The notes under the pieces are model-generated. The model ran no database searches. It was not told the DNA's origin and worked only from the letters and a program-made list of their open reading frames with translations. From NCBI GenBank assembly GCA_964652155.1, contig CAZZBK010000124.1, positions 1 to 17,826 of the forward strand: 17,826 nucleotides of DNA, written 5' to 3'. The stretch comes from CAZZBK01 sp964652155. Lineage in GTDB: Bacteria; Planctomycetota; Planctomycetia; Pirellulales; PNKZ01. Numbering within the stretch: the first letter of the stretch is position 1; every line of letters begins with the position of its first letter. The translations under genes were made by a program, and so were the position numbers. This document shows positions 1 to 5,776 of this stretch, one piece after another.

Positions 1-10
1 TGCTGCGCAG

Positions 11-42
11 AAGGGATGAAGTATGAGGGATGAAGGATGAAA
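11..42. repeat. short degenerate GGATGAA-type direct repeat
   Basis: The words GGGATGAA (13-20), GTATGA (21-26), GGGATGAA (27-34) and GGATGAAA (35-42) follow each other without gaps, just beyond the stop codon of the decarboxylase gene. This is a small purine-rich tandem repeat. No hairpin with a T-tract is visible, so I do not call it a terminator. Nothing else is seen in positions 1-93. Confidence 0.5.
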
Positions 43-93
43 GGGGAGACACGCTGACGCGGCAGCGATCTTTCATTGAGCACTTTGCACTCC

Positions 94-1797
94 TCAAACT
101 CGTTTGCTCAATCGCTCGGCAAGACGGCGTAGCGGAATGCTCGCGTCGTCCTCGCGCAGATGGACCTGAATTAGGCTCATGCCCGAGCCAACCTTCCAGG
201 CCTCGGCCAGCGCGCGGTCAAACTCCCCTTCGGTTCGCACCTCGTAACCTTTGCCGCCCCCCAAGACCTCGGGGAGCTTTGAATAGTTCCACGGATGAAT
301 GTCGTTGTAATCGCCTGGGTGCAGGAACCGCTCGGTGCCATACCCCTTGTTGTCGAGCAAAATAACGATCGTATGAAACCCGTGCCGCACGATCGTCGAC
401 AACTCGTTGCCCGTCATCTGAAACGCGCCGTCGCCGACCATCACGACCGTCCGCAGGCCCGGTCGCGCGAAACCGGTCCCGACCGACGCCGGCACGCCAA
501 AGCCCATCGATGTGTAATAGGCGGGGCAGATGTACTCGGTCCGCCCACGAGTCGTCAACTCGGTCGAGGCGAACAGGGCGTCACCAATGTCCGAGATGAC
601 AATCGTCTGGTCGTCGAGCGACTCGTTAAGCCGAGCCGCGACGCGCATGATCTGCAAGGGCTCGTCGGGCTTGAGTTGATACTGCAACTCGCCGTGGCTG
701 GCCTGGGGGAGCAATTCGCGCGTCGGTGGTTGCGGCCGGCGCTGGGCCAGCTCGCGAATAAAATCACCCAGCAGCACGTCGTGATAGTGATGATGGTGAA
801 TCCGCAGTTGCTCGCTGGTCACGAAGATGCAGCGGCCCGGGTCGAGGTTGGCGGTGTAAATGCCCATGTTGATGTCGGTCATGAACTCGCCCAGCAGCAG
901 CACGCAATCGCTCTCCTCGACGTAGCGCGTGACATCCTCGTGTCCCATCGCCCCCTCGTAGAGCCCGACGTACAGCGGATGCGTTTCGCTCACCACGCTC
1001 TTGCCCAGGATAGTCGCCGAGATGGGGATATGCGCGTGCTCGGCCAGGTTGAGCAACTCGTCTTGCAGTCCAAAGCGATGAATCTCGACGCCGGCGATAA
1101 TCACCGGCTTTTGGCATTGGTTGATGATTCGGGCTGCCTCGTCGGCTGCCTCGTTGAGTGCCGAGAGATCGCTTTGCGGCGCGACGTTGCGAAATTCATA
1201 CGAGGCTTGTGGCACGACCTTGACCATGTCGCGCGGGATCTCGATGTACACCGGCCGCTTATAACGCGCCGCGGCGTCGAGGACCCGATCGATCTCGCGG
1301 AACGCGGTGTTGGCATCGGTCAGTTCGGTCGCGGCAACACAGAGCTTCTCGAAGACCTCGAGCTGCGTGCGAAAGTCGCGCACCTTGTGATGCAGCAGCG
1401 GGTTGTTGTACCGCTCGCACATGCCCGGCGCGCCGCTGATGACCACCACCGGCGACTTCTCGGCATACGCTCCGGCGACCGAGTTGGCCAAGCTCAGTCC
1501 GCCAACACAGTACGTCACGCAGACACAGCCCATGCCGTTGATCCGCGCGTAGGCGTCGGCCGCAAAGCCCGCGTTGTCTTCACGACAGCAGCCGACCACG
1601 TTGATCGGGCTATTGCACAACAGCGAATAGAAGCCGAGCACATAATCGCCCGGGATGCCAAACACGTCGCGGATGCCGTAGTCCTGCAAGCGGCGAATGA
1701 GATAATCGCCGATCGACAGGCCCAGGATCGAGCGGGTGGGTGGGACACTCAGTTTGTGTCCGGCTTGCGACTTGGGGGGGCGATGCGAGACGGGCAT
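94..1797 (-). CDS. ThDP-dependent 2-keto acid decarboxylase (pyruvate/indolepyruvate decarboxylase type)
   Basis: A 567-aa cytoplasmic enzyme predicted to decarboxylate a 2-keto acid to the aldehyde using thiamine diphosphate and Mg2+. The length fits the family (about 550-570 aa). The catalytic set of true decarboxylases is visible: Asp51 in GIPGDY, the ThDP-activating Glu73 in REDNAGFAADAYAR, the His136-His137 pair in LLHHKV, and Glu489 in GYGTE. The ThDP/Mg motif runs from GDGAFQMTGNE (455-465) to LDNKGY (481-486). Acetolactate synthases lack the HH pair, so that alternative is unlikely. The substrate (pyruvate, indolepyruvate or a branched-chain keto acid) cannot be read from sequence. 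An ATG 24 nt further upstream is in frame, but GGAGG at 1806-1810, 8 nt from the ATG at 1797, decides this start. It is the last of three minus-strand genes, separated from the others by palindromic repeats. Confidence 0.88.
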   Translation of the reverse strand: MPVSHRPPKSQAGHKLSVPPTRSILGLSIGDYLIRRLQDYGIRDVFGIPGDYVLGFYSLLCNSPINVVGCCREDNAGFAADAYARINGMGCVCVTYCVGGLSLANSVAGAYAEKSPVVVISGAPGMCERYNNPLLHHKVRDFRTQLEVFEKLCVAATELTDANTAFREIDRVLDAAARYKRPVYIEIPRDMVKVVPQASYEFRNVAPQSDLSALNEAADEAARIINQCQKPVIIAGVEIHRFGLQDELLNLAEHAHIPISATILGKSVVSETHPLYVGLYEGAMGHEDVTRYVEESDCVLLLGEFMTDINMGIYTANLDPGRCIFVTSEQLRIHHHHYHDVLLGDFIRELAQRRPQPPTRELLPQASHGELQYQLKPDEPLQIMRVAARLNESLDDQTIVISDIGDALFASTELTTRGRTEYICPAYYTSMGFGVPASVGTGFARPGLRTVVMVGDGAFQMTGNELSTIVRHGFHTIVILLDNKGYGTERFLHPGDYNDIHPWNYSKLPEVLGGGKGYEVRTEGEFDRALAEAWKVGSGMSLIQVHLREDDASIPLRRLAERLSKRV

Positions 1798-1805
1798 GGA
1801 CGTAA

Positions 1806-1810
1806 CCTCC
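1806..1810 (-). promoter_or_regulatory. Shine-Dalgarno site of the decarboxylase gene
   Basis: The minus strand reads GGAGG, 8 nt before the ATG whose first base is 1797. It is the strongest ribosome binding site in the window and rules out the longer in-frame start at 1821. Confidence 0.75.
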
Positions 1811-1832
1811 GTGCAAAACATCGGTGCAGCTT

Positions 1833-1874
1833 GGGTAGCCCCGACAACTTGCTTGTCGGGGTCGCGCTAGCGAC
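1833..1874 (-). repeat. palindromic two-hairpin repeat, copy 1 (minus orientation)
   Basis: Stem B is CCCCGACAA (1839-1847), loop CTTGC, TTGTCGGGG (1853-1861). Stem A is GTCGC (1861-1865), loop GCTA, GCGAC (1870-1874). Aligned with the reverse complement of copy 3 (4209-4249), 36 of 42 positions match. Stem A carries a G-to-C change on one side and the matching C-to-G change on the other, so base pairing is kept. It lies upstream of the decarboxylase start and could affect its leader RNA. REP/REPIN-like by architecture (inference). Confidence 0.75.
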
Positions 1875-1880
1875 CCGAGG

Positions 1881-1898
1881 CGTCAATGAGTATTGACG
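1881..1898. repeat. small inverted repeat between palindrome copies 1 and 2
   Basis: CGTCAAT (1881-1887), loop GAGT, ATTGACG (1892-1898): a perfect 7-bp stem in the spacer between the two inverted palindrome copies. It may be the centre of one composite element. Confidence 0.5.
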
Positions 1899-1907
1899 TA
1901 ACCTCTT

Positions 1908-1947
1908 GTGGCTGCGCCACCCAGACAACGAGTTGTCTGGGCCACCC
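1908..1947 (+). repeat. palindromic two-hairpin repeat, copy 2 (plus orientation)
   Basis: Stem A is GTGGC (1908-1912), loop TGC, GCCAC (1916-1920). Stem B is CCCAGACAAC (1920-1929), loop GA, GTTGTCTGGG (1932-1941), followed by CCACCC. Similarity to copy 3 begins a few bases earlier, with TCTT at 1904. In stem B, copy 3 has C and G where this copy has A and T at the paired positions, so pairing is kept. It forms a convergent inverted pair with copy 1. A further 6-bp hairpin CAAACG/CGTTTG follows at 1952-1970. The hairpins lie between the 77-aa gene and the decarboxylase gene and could attenuate transcription. Confidence 0.8.
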
Positions 1948-2012
1948 TCGCCAAACGCTCAACACGTTTGACTTACAGAAATTCTACGTCACAAGTCGAG
2001 TTCGCCGCGAGA

Positions 2013-2246
2013 TCAACAGGCGTCGCGCGGCCCGAGCCGCCGCGATTTGTCCTTACGCAGTCGAGCGTTGCGCGCCGCGAGCATGACGGCCCAAAAGCCC
2101 AGGAATCCGAGTGTACACCCCAGCACCATGACAAACCGCCACGGATTGCTATTCCAACGAAAGTTCAAATACGCGCCGACGGCATGGAAGAGCCCCCAGG
2201 CTAGCACGCCACCCATGATGATCAGAATCGTCGATTTTGGCGTCAT
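2013..2246 (-). CDS. small two-helix membrane protein (77 aa), unknown function
   Basis: A 77-aa protein starting MTPKSTILII. Two hydrophobic helices are visible (about residues 5-24 and 36-57) with a short polar loop NFRWNSNPWR between them, and a basic tail (ARLRKDKSRR) that should face the cytoplasm. The start is supported by GAGG at 2255-2258, 8 nt before the ATG at 2246. The gene begins 19 nt after the rarA stop on the same strand, so co-transcription with rarA is likely. I do not recognise the family. The same frame stays open far upstream inside rarA, but that extension is an antisense-free shadow with no family resemblance. Reality is supported by the RBS, spacing and clean membrane topology. 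Confidence 0.7.
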   Translation of the reverse strand: MTPKSTILIIMGGVLAWGLFHAVGAYLNFRWNSNPWRFVMVLGCTLGFLGFWAVMLAARNARLRKDKSRRLGPRDAC

Positions 2247-2265
2247 GAATGGAACCTCGTGGGAG

Positions 2266-3606
2266 TTAACGGTCCTGGCTGGGGCGTTGAGCCTTACCCG
2301 CTCGCAACGTCGCGCGGATTGTCTCCAACCGCTGGGCCAACTCGATCTCGAAACCCCGCGACACCGGCCGGTAATACTCGCGATCAATGCCCAGGTAGTC
2401 CTGCGCCGCGACGCCGTCGGGGGCGTCGTGCGCATACTGATACCCCTGCCCATGACCCAATCGCTTCGCGCCGCTGTAGTGTTTGTCGCGCAAGTGGACC
2501 GGCACGGGCAACAGTCGCCCCTCGCGCACATCAGCGCGCGCCTCGCCGATCGCCACGGTCGCGGCGTTCGATTTCGGAGCGCAAGCCAAATACGCCACGG
2601 CCTGCGCCAGGGTGAGCTGGCACTCGGGCAGCCCGACAAACTCGGTGGCCTGCATCGCCGCGACGGCCAGCGGCAGGGCTTGGGGGTCGGCATTGCCAAT
2701 GTCCTCGCTGGCCGCGATCACGATCCGTCGGGCGAGGAAGCGGACATCTTCGCCCGCTTCGAGCATGCGAGCCAGCCAGTAAATAGCCGCGTCGGGGTCG
2801 CTGCCGCGAATGCTCTTGATGAGCGCGCTGGCGGCGTCGTAGTGCGCGTCGCCGGTGCCGTCGTACTCGATGGCCTTGCGCTGCACGCTCTCTTCGGCCA
2901 AGGCGCGCGTGAACTCGACGGGTCGCTCGTTCGACGAGAGCACGCCAACTTCGAGGGCCGACAGGGCGCGTCGCGCATCGCCGTCGCTGATCTCGGCGAG
3001 AAAATCGACCGCCTCGTCGTGCAGGTTAATCCGTTCGTTGCCCAGCCCGCGCTCTTGGTCGGCCACCGCGCGTCGGACCAGCTTGCAGATGTCGTCGTGC
3101 TCCAAAGGCTGGAACTGAAACACGCGGCTGCGGCTCACCAAGGCGCTGTTGATGGCAAAGAACGGGTTCTGCGTCGTGGCCCCGACCAGGATGACCGCGC
3201 CGTCCTCGACGTCGGGTAGTAACACGTCCTGCTGCGACTTGTTAAAGCGATGGATCTCGTCGATGAACAGCAGCGTCTTGTTGCCCACGGTGCTCAGTCG
3301 TTCGCGGGCAGCGTCGAGGACCTCGCGTAATTCCTTGACGCCGCTTGTCACCGCGTTGAGCTGCACGAACCGGCTCCGGCTGGCGGTGGCCAGCAGTCGG
3401 GCGAGGGTCGTCTTGCCGGTGCCCGGCGGCCCGTAAAAGATCACTGAGCCCAGCCGGTCGGCCTGGAGCAGTCGGCGGAGCAGTTTCCCCTCGCCCAAAA
3501 AATGCTGTTGTCCGACGAACTCTTCGAGCGTGGTGGGGCGCATGCGAGCGGCCAGCGGTTGCACGCGGCGGCGATTTTGGGCCTCGGAGGCTTCAAACAA
3601 CGACAT
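2266..3606 (-). CDS. rarA: replication-associated recombination protein A (RarA/MgsA), AAA+ ATPase
   Basis: A 446-aa cytoplasmic AAA+ ATPase of the clamp-loader-related RarA/MgsA/WRNIP1 family, which acts at stalled replication forks. Family length is about 430-450 aa, so it is complete. Visible motifs: the RarA-type N-terminus LAARMRPTTLEEFVGQ (18-33), Walker A GPPGTGKTT (59-67), Walker B LLFIDEIH (112-119) with the RarA-specific RFN after it, sensor 1 GATTQNP (142-148) and sensor 2 GDARRAL (209-215). The C-terminal tetramerisation region includes YDGTGDAHYDAASALIKS, SEDIGNADP and the typical ending HYSGAKRLGHGQGYQYAHD. The start ATG at 3606 has only a weak purine stretch upstream, but a TATAAT box at 3642-3647 fits it. 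It heads a run with the 77-aa gene and is divergent from the DUF1499 gene. Confidence 0.96.
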   Translation of the reverse strand: MSLFEASEAQNRRRVQPLAARMRPTTLEEFVGQQHFLGEGKLLRRLLQADRLGSVIFYGPPGTGKTTLARLLATASRSRFVQLNAVTSGVKELREVLDAARERLSTVGNKTLLFIDEIHRFNKSQQDVLLPDVEDGAVILVGATTQNPFFAINSALVSRSRVFQFQPLEHDDICKLVRRAVADQERGLGNERINLHDEAVDFLAEISDGDARRALSALEVGVLSSNERPVEFTRALAEESVQRKAIEYDGTGDAHYDAASALIKSIRGSDPDAAIYWLARMLEAGEDVRFLARRIVIAASEDIGNADPQALPLAVAAMQATEFVGLPECQLTLAQAVAYLACAPKSNAATVAIGEARADVREGRLLPVPVHLRDKHYSGAKRLGHGQGYQYAHDAPDGVAAQDYLGIDREYYRPVSRGFEIELAQRLETIRATLRAGKAQRPSQDR

Positions 3607-3641
3607 GCGACGGTCTCTGGGAAGATCAGCGGAGCGACCGT

Positions 3642-3647
3642 ATTATA
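3642..3647 (-). promoter_or_regulatory. candidate -10 box for rarA
   Basis: The minus strand reads TATAAT, identical to the sigma70 consensus, 35 nt before the rarA start codon in the 97-bp divergent intergenic space. No good -35 lies at 16-18 nt; a TTGAAA occurs on the same strand but 32 nt away. The plus strand reads TATTAT at 3641-3646, so the site could be shared with the divergent gene. Weak to moderate support. Confidence 0.4.
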
Positions 3648-3703
3648 CGCATCGGCGACGCGCGGGGAATGCGTGACCGTTTCAAGAGCCAGGAGAAGAC
3701 CCG

Positions 3704-4104
3704 ATGCCGGGAAAATCGCGCCTGCAAGCCGTGACACTCGGCACCTTCCTGGGCCTGCTGCTGATGGTGATCGCGCTGTGGATGACGGTCGACGACCCGT
3801 GGCGCGACCTGACCACGAGCACCGCCGCGACCGCGCCGGCGCATGCCGACCCGCGGCTGCAACCCTTGCACAGTTCGCAAAGCGTGCCGGTCGTGGCCCG
3901 TGCCGTCGAGCGTGCCCTGGCCGGTCGTAGCGAGTGGCAGTTGCTCAGCCGGCGCGAGTCGAGCGAGTCGATTGAGCTCCAGTATCTTCACCGCTCCGCG
4001 TGGCTCGGTTGGGGCGATATCGTTGAGGTGAGCGTGGTTCGTGACGACTTTGGTTCGTCGGTCGCGGTCATGGCCCGAACGCAGAGCGGGCTGAGCGACC
4101 TGGG
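3704..4104 (+). CDS. DUF1499 family membrane-anchored protein, 3' end lost in assembly gap
   Basis: 133 residues are readable before the N run. There is a basic N-terminus (MPGKSRLQ), one hydrophobic helix (about 8-28), then a soluble domain containing VVARAVERAL, WQLLSRRE, GWGDIVEVSVVRDD and finally VAVMARTQSGLSDL. That last string fits the DUF1499 signature, in which SRxGxSDLG is followed by xNxxRI close to the C-terminus, so only a short tail is probably missing. The function of DUF1499 is unknown. The start is set by AGGAG at 3691-3695, 8 nt before the ATG. It is divergent from rarA. Because bases 4105-4204 are unknown, I cannot tell whether the gene is intact. Confidence 0.75.
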
Positions 4105-4204
4105 NNNNNNNNNNNNNNNNNNNNNNNNNNNNNNNNNNNNNNNNNNNNNNNNNNNNNNNNNNNNNNNNNNNNNNNNNNNNNNNNNNNNNNNNNNNNNNNN
4201 NNNN
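4105..4204. other. assembly gap (100 N)
   Basis: Exactly 100 undetermined bases, the conventional filler for a scaffold join of unknown size. It truncates the DUF1499 gene on the left and touches a palindromic repeat copy on the right, which may have caused the break. The true distance between the two sides is unknown. Confidence 0.98.
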
Positions 4205-4208
4205 TCTT

Positions 4209-4249
4209 GTGGCTGCGCCACCCCGACAAACAAGTTGTCGGGGCCACCC
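4209..4249 (+). repeat. palindromic two-hairpin repeat, copy 3 (plus orientation)
   Basis: Stem A is GTGGC (4209-4213), loop TGC, GCCAC (4217-4221). Stem B is CCCCGACAA (4221-4229), loop ACAAG, TTGTCGGGG (4235-4243), followed by CCACCC. It is almost the same as copy 2 (1908-1947) and, reverse-complemented, close to copy 1 (1833-1874). Similarity extends left to the first sequenced base after the Ns (TCTT, 4205-4208), so the element may continue into the gap. Confidence 0.82.
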
Positions 4250-4389
4250 CTGCGAGCCGCACTCGCTCGAACGGGCTCGTTCCACTCCTTGACCCCAGGG
4301 CGGTTATCTTCGACACTGAGCGTACGGTTACATCGTCGAGGTAGCCGAGGTACCTGATCGAGCCCCGTTTTTGTCGCAAGGAATGACCG
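4250..4389 (+). other. non-coding leader region before mqnD
   Basis: No gene is visible in these 140 bases. A TTGACC at 4289-4294 is followed after 17 nt by GACACT (3 of 6 to the -10 consensus), so a promoter here is possible but weak. AAGGA at 4378-4382 is the probable ribosome binding site of mqnD. Confidence 0.3.
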
Positions 4390-5250
4390 TTGAGCACCAC
4401 CAAGCAGTTGATCCGCGTCGGCCATAGCCCCGACCCCGACGACGCCTTCATGTTCCATGCCCTGGCGAACAATAAAATCGCCACGGGCGATTATGACTTT
4501 GTTCACGAGCTGGTCGATATCGAGACGCTCAACCGCCGGGCGTTTAGCGGCGAACTCGAACTGACTGCCGTCAGCATTCACGGTTACGCCTATCTCACCG
4601 ACCGCTACGCGCTCTGCCCGTGCGGCGCGAGCATGGGAGACAAGTATGGCCCGATGGTGGTCGCCAAGACGGGCTGCTCGCTCGACGCCTTGAAGCAACT
4701 ATCGATCGCCGTGCCCGGCACGCTGACGAGCGCGTATCTGGCGCTGCGGCTGTGCCTGGGGACCGATTTTAAGCACGTCGTCGTGCCGTTCGACAAAATT
4801 CTCGACGCCGTCGAGGCCGGCGAGTACGCTGGTCAAAAAGTCGATGCCGGCCTGATCATCCACGAAGGGCAACTCACCTACGGTGACCGTAAGCTCGCGC
4901 TGATCGTCGACCTGGGCGTGTGGTGGTACGAGCAGACCCAATTGCCGCTGCCGCTGGGCGCGAACGCCATTCGCAAAGACCTCGGCGCGGCCGCGATGAG
5001 CGAGGTCAACCGCCTGCTCAAGGCGAGCATCCGCTACGGGCTCGAGCATCGCCAAGAGGCACTCGACTACGCCCTGCAATACGGCCGCGACCTCGATCGC
5101 TCCAAAGCCGACACCTTTGTCGGGATGTACGTTAACGACTGGACGCTCGACTTCGGCGACAAGGGACGCGAGGCCGTGCGGCTGTTCCTCGAAAAGGGTT
5201 ACCAGGCCGGCGTGATCCCGCACCTCGTCGTGCCCGAGTTTATTGACTAA
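4390..5250 (+). CDS. mqnD: 1,4-dihydroxy-6-naphthoate synthase (MqnD), futalosine menaquinone pathway
   Basis: A 286-aa cytoplasmic enzyme of the MqnA/MqnD family, with the periplasmic-binding-protein-like fold. MqnD converts cyclic dehypoxanthine futalosine to 1,4-dihydroxy-6-naphthoate. Seen: GHSPDPDDAFMFHAL (11-25), LNRRAFSGELELTAVS (47-62), YALCPCGASMGDKYGP (73-88) and PGTLTSAYLALR (109-120), which fit MqnD better than MqnA; length is typical. The start is a TTG at 4390. An in-frame TGA at 4384-4386 excludes anything longer, AAGGA (4378-4382) is well placed, and the next ATG would cut off the conserved HSPDPDD loop. No other men or mqn gene is in the window, so the pathway is dispersed, as is common. 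An alternative label is a generic ABC substrate-binding protein. Confidence 0.88.
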   Translation: MSTTKQLIRVGHSPDPDDAFMFHALANNKIATGDYDFVHELVDIETLNRRAFSGELELTAVSIHGYAYLTDRYALCPCGASMGDKYGPMVVAKTGCSLDALKQLSIAVPGTLTSAYLALRLCLGTDFKHVVVPFDKILDAVEAGEYAGQKVDAGLIIHEGQLTYGDRKLALIVDLGVWWYEQTQLPLPLGANAIRKDLGAAAMSEVNRLLKASIRYGLEHRQEALDYALQYGRDLDRSKADTFVGMYVNDWTLDFGDKGREAVRLFLEKGYQAGVIPHLVVPEFID

Positions 5251-5297
5251 TTCTCTGCTCTGCGAAGGGCACGTACCCTGCGCCGAGAGCCTGTCCT

Positions 5298-5365
5298 GTA
5301 GGGCACGTGAAACGTGCCGAGTATATTTGCCTTGAGCTGCGAGCGGCACGTTTCACGTGCCCTAC
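5298..5365. repeat. 21-bp perfect inverted repeat with nested palindromes
   Basis: The arms 5298-5318 and 5345-5365 are exact reverse complements over 21 bp, with a 26-nt spacer. Each arm is itself palindromic: in the left arm GGCACGT (5302-5308), spacer GAA, ACGTGCC (5312-5318). A partial relative, AGGGCACGT, occurs at 5266-5274. It lies between mqnD and the next small gene, where the hairpin could act as an mRNA 3' structure. There is no T-tract, so it is not a classical terminator. Confidence 0.85.
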
Positions 5366-5370
5366 GATTT

Positions 5371-5631
5371 ATGCCCTCACCGCCGAACCACGAGCCGCCG
5401 CCGAGTCAGTCGCCGCTGTCGATTGTGCTTGCGCTGTTCGCGGGCCTGGTGCTGAGCGGCGTGCTGTGCGTGCTGTTCTATCTCTCGGGGGGCACGCTCG
5501 GCATCGTTCTGATCTTCCCGCTGCTCTTCCTGGTTGTTGGCTTTCACTACATGGTCTGGGGCTGGTGGCTTGGCAAGTACATCCGCGATCGTGAAGGGGA
5601 GAGCGTGGATGACGAGTCCCCGGCGGATTAA
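5371..5631 (+). CDS. small two-helix membrane protein (86 aa), unknown function
   Basis: The protein has a proline-rich head (MPSPPNHEPPPSQSP), two hydrophobic helices (about 16-38 and 42-66) ending in the aromatic string FHYMVWGWWLGKYIRDRE, and an acidic tail (GESVDDESPAD). The frame is open from a GTG at 5314, but that start lies inside the inverted repeat and adds a Cys/Arg-rich stretch unlike the rest, so I choose the ATG at 5371. No clear Shine-Dalgarno site precedes it. I do not recognise the family. It lies 120 bp after mqnD on the same strand with the inverted repeat between them. Confidence 0.6.
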   Translation: MPSPPNHEPPPSQSPLSIVLALFAGLVLSGVLCVLFYLSGGTLGIVLIFPLLFLVVGFHYMVWGWWLGKYIRDREGESVDDESPAD

Positions 5632-5641
5632 GAGCCGATCC

Positions 5642-5654
5642 GGAGACTGTCCCC
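5642..5654. repeat. GGAGACTGTCCCC word, dispersed palindromic repeat fragment
   Basis: This 13-base word matches, with small changes, the right arm of the imperfect palindrome at 13259-13312 read on the minus strand (GGAGACTATCCC). It lies upstream of the promoter candidate of the three-gene secreted block. It is probably a fragment of a dispersed palindromic family, though an operator cannot be excluded. Confidence 0.4.
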
Positions 5655-5699
5655 AACGCGCTTCAGTTAAAGGATCGGCATTAAACTCCCCCGCGACCT

Positions 5700-5729
5700 T
5701 TGATTGCCGAGCCCCAGGCAGGCTAAAAT
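5700..5729 (+). promoter_or_regulatory. candidate sigma70-type promoter of the secreted-enzyme block
   Basis: TTGATT (5700-5705) and TAAAAT (5724-5729, 5 of 6 to consensus) are separated by 18 nt. A start site near 5736 would give a leader of about 40 nt before the ATG at 5777. This is the best complete promoter-like pair in the window. Confidence 0.5.
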
Positions 5730-5776
5730 GGCCTCGCGTGGTGAGAACTGAGTTTTGCACCGAGGACGGACACGAC

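Noticed and set aside
30..365. 111-codon plus-strand frame at the left edge
   Set aside because: Overlaps the end of the decarboxylase gene on the other strand, begins in a short repeat and shows no family feature.
295..1896. 533-codon open frame on the plus strand opposite the decarboxylase gene
   Set aside because: It mirrors a confidently identified gene; high GC with strong third-position bias opens antisense frames. The translation shows no family motif and no ribosome binding site.
1833..1970. CRISPR array
   Set aside because: The repeats are inverted two-hairpin palindromes, not direct repeats with equal unique spacers, and no cas gene is near.
2047..3219. 390-codon plus-strand frame opposite rarA and the 77-aa gene
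   Set aside because: Antisense shadow of rarA; composition rich in Arg, Ala, Gln and His with no recognisable domain.
3988..4698. Minus-strand frame running through the N run
   Set aside because: Open only because unknown bases contain no readable stop; it overlaps the DUF1499 and mqnD genes.
5314..5370. Longer GTG start for the 86-aa membrane protein
   Set aside because: It begins inside the inverted repeat and its residues are encoded by the repeat arms; the ATG at 5371 gives a natural protein.
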